Source: Pseudomonas sp. Irchel s3h17
GTDB taxonomy: Bacteria; Pseudomonadota; Gammaproteobacteria; Pseudomonadales; Pseudomonadaceae
Direction of reading: 5' to 3'
DNA length: 64,000 bases
Assembly: GCF_900187505.1 (NCBI RefSeq)
Contig: NZ_FYDL01000010.1
Span: 186,001 to 250,000, forward strand
Of the stretch, positions 62,227-64,000 are shown piece by piece. The notes below the pieces were generated by a model. That model did not search any database and had not been told where the DNA came from. It saw nothing but the letters and a program-made list of their open reading frames with translations. Each line of letters begins with the position of its first letter. Position 1 is the stretch's first letter. Position numbers and translations under genes: made by a program.

Positions 62227-62376
62227 GTGCCTGAGCGTTTTTCGAGATGCCTTGCCTGAAATGACGAGGCATTTTTGTTGGGACGACGGGAGGCTGGGGC
62301 AGCATGAGACTTCGGCTGGTTCATGACCTCTGGCCTGCAACAGAGCCGGCAACTTGCATGTCGAGAATGCCCGGTT

Positions 62377-62391
62377 CATGCAAATTGCATG
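62377..62391. promoter_or_regulatory. 15-bp palindrome upstream of the BON gene
   Basis: CATGCAA-A-TTGCATG is a perfect palindrome about 145 bp upstream of the BON-domain gene. Candidate operator, regulator unknown. The 309-bp gap (62227-62535) shows no gene. Confidence 0.35.
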
Positions 62392-62455
62392 ATCGCGGGG
62401 TGTTGGATTTTTTGTAACTAATTGATTTATAAGGTTGTAACTGTTGATCGGGCGT

Positions 62456-62471
62456 TGGCACAACCTTCGCA
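62456..62471 (+). promoter_or_regulatory. Sigma-54- or sigma-S-like promoter for the BON gene
   Basis: TGGCACAACCTTCGCA has sigma-54-type GG/GC spacing with a good -24 half. The overlapping CACTATCC at the same place is also compatible with a sigma-S -10. Which is used cannot be decided from sequence. Confidence 0.35.
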
Positions 62472-62535
62472 CTATCCTTGTTAACCCTGCTGGGAATGCA
62501 CACAGCAGACTTTCTGGTTAACAGGAGTTACTCGT

Positions 62536-62892
62536 ATGAAGAAGTTCGCTATCGCTGCTGCAACGGCTACCGCTCTGACCCTGACCATGGCCAACGCTGC
62601 TTTTGCGCAGACCACTCAAACCACCCAGTCACCCATGACGCTGGCGGCCGGAGAGATGGATAAAGCTGCCGAAGCTACTTCCGATACCTGGATCACGACC
62701 AAAGTCAAAAGCGATCTGATCACCGAGAAAGGCATTCCGGGCACCGACATCAAAGTCGAAACCAACAAGGGGGTCGTGTCATTGTCCTCGACTGTCGCAC
62801 TCACCGCCGCCCAGAAAACCACCGCGGTGAACATCACCAAGAGCATCAAGGGCGTCATGGCCGTATCGGCTGACGGCTTGAAAACCCAGTAA
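62536..62892 (+). CDS. BON-domain periplasmic protein (OsmY-like)
   Basis: A 118-residue exported protein with signal peptide MKKFAIAAATATALTLTMAN...AFA. One BON domain follows (DTWITTKVKSDLITEKGIPG, VETNKGVVSLSSTVALTAAQ). Such proteins bind periplasmic or phospholipid surfaces and respond to envelope or osmotic stress in E. coli. Ribosome binding site AGGAG lies 8 bp upstream. Confidence 0.82.
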   Translation: MKKFAIAAATATALTLTMANAAFAQTTQTTQSPMTLAAGEMDKAAEATSDTWITTKVKSDLITEKGIPGTDIKVETNKGVVSLSSTVALTAAQKTTAVNITKSIKGVMAVSADGLKTQ

Positions 62893-62987
62893 CAGGCAAG
62901 GCTTCTCGCCTGGACCGGGAGAAGACGCGACAAGCGGGCCGAGCCATACGCTTGTCGCAACTCTCAGCCCACAGGCTGTGCTCATTA

Positions 62988-63022
62988 CAGGCCCCGGCAT
63001 GCATGTCGGGGCCTGTTCTTTT
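62988..63022. terminator. Terminator between the BON and DUF748 genes
   Basis: CAGGCCCCG-GCATGCATGT-CGGGGCCTG followed by TTCTTTT. The symmetric stem may serve both convergent genes. Confidence 0.85.
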
Positions 63023-63047
63023 GGGGAGGGGAACTGATCCGGTGCCC

Positions 63048-64000
63048 TTACTCGGCGTCCAGGTGCATCGGTGTGATGACCCGGCCATCGCTCTGGGCCT
63101 GACCCAGGTTGGCATCAATGAAGTACACCCGGTCATCGGCCAGTTGGCCTTTGTCCACCAGGTAGTCCTTGATGCTGCTGGCGCGGTCCTGGCCCAGTTG
63201 ACGCAAGAGCACGTCGCTGGAAGCCCAGAAGTTGATCACCCCTTCACGCATTTTCGCCGCACGTTCTTCCTTGCCCAGATCCTTCCATTCGGCCGGTGGC
63301 TGGGTTTTCAGACGGATCCGGTAAATGCCTTCCAGCAGTGGTGTTTTTTCACTCTCGGGGACTTCCAGCAATGAGGCCTGGGCGGGCACTTTGTCGCCGC
63401 GACGCTGGAGTATTTTGTAGTAAGTGTACTGGTACTCGCGCTCCAGTCGTTGCTCGGCAATCAATGGGCCGTCGCTGCTTTGTGCAGCGGTGCCTTCGAT
63501 TTCCAGGCGCAGGGCCGGGCGTTCCTTGAGTGCACTGGCCAGTTTGACCAGTGCGCCTTCAGCGTCTTTGCTCAGTTCGCTGGAACCCGGTGCGAACGAA
63601 ACGGTGCCCAGGTCCTCGGAACCGCCGCCGGCAACCAGCCCGCCAATGAGTTTGAAGGGAGCGGCAGCCGCCTTCACGATCAGGTTGCGCAGGGTTTGCC
63701 AGACAATCGGCATCACGCTGAATTGTGGATTGTTCAGGTCGCCGGTGACCGGAAGCTCGATGGAGATCTTGCCGTCGACATCCTTGAGCAGGGCGACGGC
63801 CAGTTTCAGCGGCAGGCTCACGGCGTCCGGGCTGTCGACTTTCTCACCCAGTTCCAGCTGTTCGACCACCACTTTGTTCTCAGCCTTGAGCTGGCCCTTG
63901 GTGATCAGGTAGTGCAGGTCGAGGTTGAGCCGGCCCTTGCGGATCCGGTAGCCGGCGAATTTGCCGGAGTAGGGCGTCAGGGTGGTCAGTTCGACCCGTT
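63048..64000 (-). CDS. DUF748 family envelope protein (C-terminal part, cut by window edge)
   Basis: At least 317 residues of a large protein whose N-terminus lies beyond the window. The visible start continues YSGKFAGYRIRKGRLNLDLH and VVVEQLELGEKVDSPDAVSL, the AsmA-related DUF748 repeat-like core, then IPVTGDLNNPQFSVMP-like sequence. The C-terminal part has an OmpA-like-looking SFAPGSSELSKDAEGALVKL segment and ends TPMHLDAE. DUF748 proteins span the periplasm or act in lipid or outer-membrane traffic; exact role unknown. Confidence 0.8.
   Translation of the reverse strand, partial: RVELTTLTPYSGKFAGYRIRKGRLNLDLHYLITKGQLKAENKVVVEQLELGEKVDSPDAVSLPLKLAVALLKDVDGKISIELPVTGDLNNPQFSVMPIVWQTLRNLIVKAAAAPFKLIGGLVAGGGSEDLGTVSFAPGSSELSKDAEGALVKLASALKERPALRLEIEGTAAQSSDGPLIAEQRLEREYQYTYYKILQRRGDKVPAQASLLEVPESEKTPLLEGIYRIRLKTQPPAEWKDLGKEERAAKMREGVINFWASSDVLLRQLGQDRASSIKDYLVDKGQLADDRVYFIDANLGQAQSDGRVITPMHLDAE

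Overview
This window is core chromosome of a Pseudomonas, most likely of the P. fluorescens group. The gene order follows, largely in reverse locus order, the PA4602-to-PA4525 stretch I remember from P. aeruginosa PAO1: glyA, morA, ettA, gdhA, the PA4576/PA4575 pair, fklB, ispB, rplU-rpmA-obgE-proB, rpsT, murJ-ribF-ileS-lspA-fkpB-ispH, the minor pilin cluster, thiO, pilR, bamD, rluD-pgeF-clpB, tRNAs, ndh, coaE-pilD-pilC and pilA. The GC-rich coding and many REP/REPIN palindromes (GGGAGCGGGCTTGCTCGCGA-like and GGCGAGGGAGCTTGCTCCC-like) fit that group. All family calls rest on reading motifs and remembered relatives; no database search was run.

Layout. 1-9.1 kb: glyA (cut by the window edge), the GGDEF/EAL protein MorA, the ribosome factor EttA, a 219-nt nested palindrome, glutamate dehydrogenase and a Gre-family factor. 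9.2-19.7 kb: envelope and conserved hypothetical proteins, a Lon-type protease with a degenerate P-loop, FklB, and a small gene behind a Fur-like box. 19.9-33.1 kb: a dense housekeeping block for polyprenyl synthesis, ribosomal proteins L21, L27 and S20, Obg, proline and flavin synthesis, lipid II flipping, Ile-tRNA charging, lipoprotein processing and isoprenoid synthesis. 33.1-39.8 kb: type IV pilus minor pilins, glycine oxidase and PilR. 39.8-48.2 kb: BamD, RluD, PgeF, ClpB, four tRNA genes (Asn, Pro, Lys, Pro) and NADH dehydrogenase II. 49.1-57.5 kb: a probable accessory block with an autotransporter, a benzoate-type transport set (MFS carrier, BenE, OprD-family porin) and a LysR regulator. 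57.5-64 kb: a CbiM-like membrane protein, yacG-coaE-pilD-pilC, pilA, a BON-domain protein and a cut DUF748 protein.

The most interesting pattern is selective erosion of the type IV pilus system. The minor pilins, prepilin peptidase (pilD), platform protein (pilC), major pilin (pilA) and response regulator (pilR) are intact. Three other genes expected at these loci are reduced to scars. The sensor kinase pilS survives as about 260 bp still encoding a recognisable piece after the H-box. The extension ATPase pilB survives only as its last codons (TRLEAINPVTKD) before pilC. The tip adhesin pilY1 is replaced by a 154-residue ORF that looks like a signal peptide joined to a PilY1-like tail. PilR also carries GSFSGA where the sigma-54 contact loop GAFTGA is expected. 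A sigma-54-like promoter remains in front of pilA. This suggests the pilus is lost or repurposed while PilD stays useful, for example for type II secretion.

Other points of note are a 12-bp poly-G tract in the glyA leader, a 180-bp MITE-like element with perfect 26-bp ends next to ndh, two identical tRNA-Pro genes 254 bp apart, a possible translationally coupled 18-codon leader ORF before the CbiM-like gene, and a 20-residue repeat array in the autotransporter passenger.
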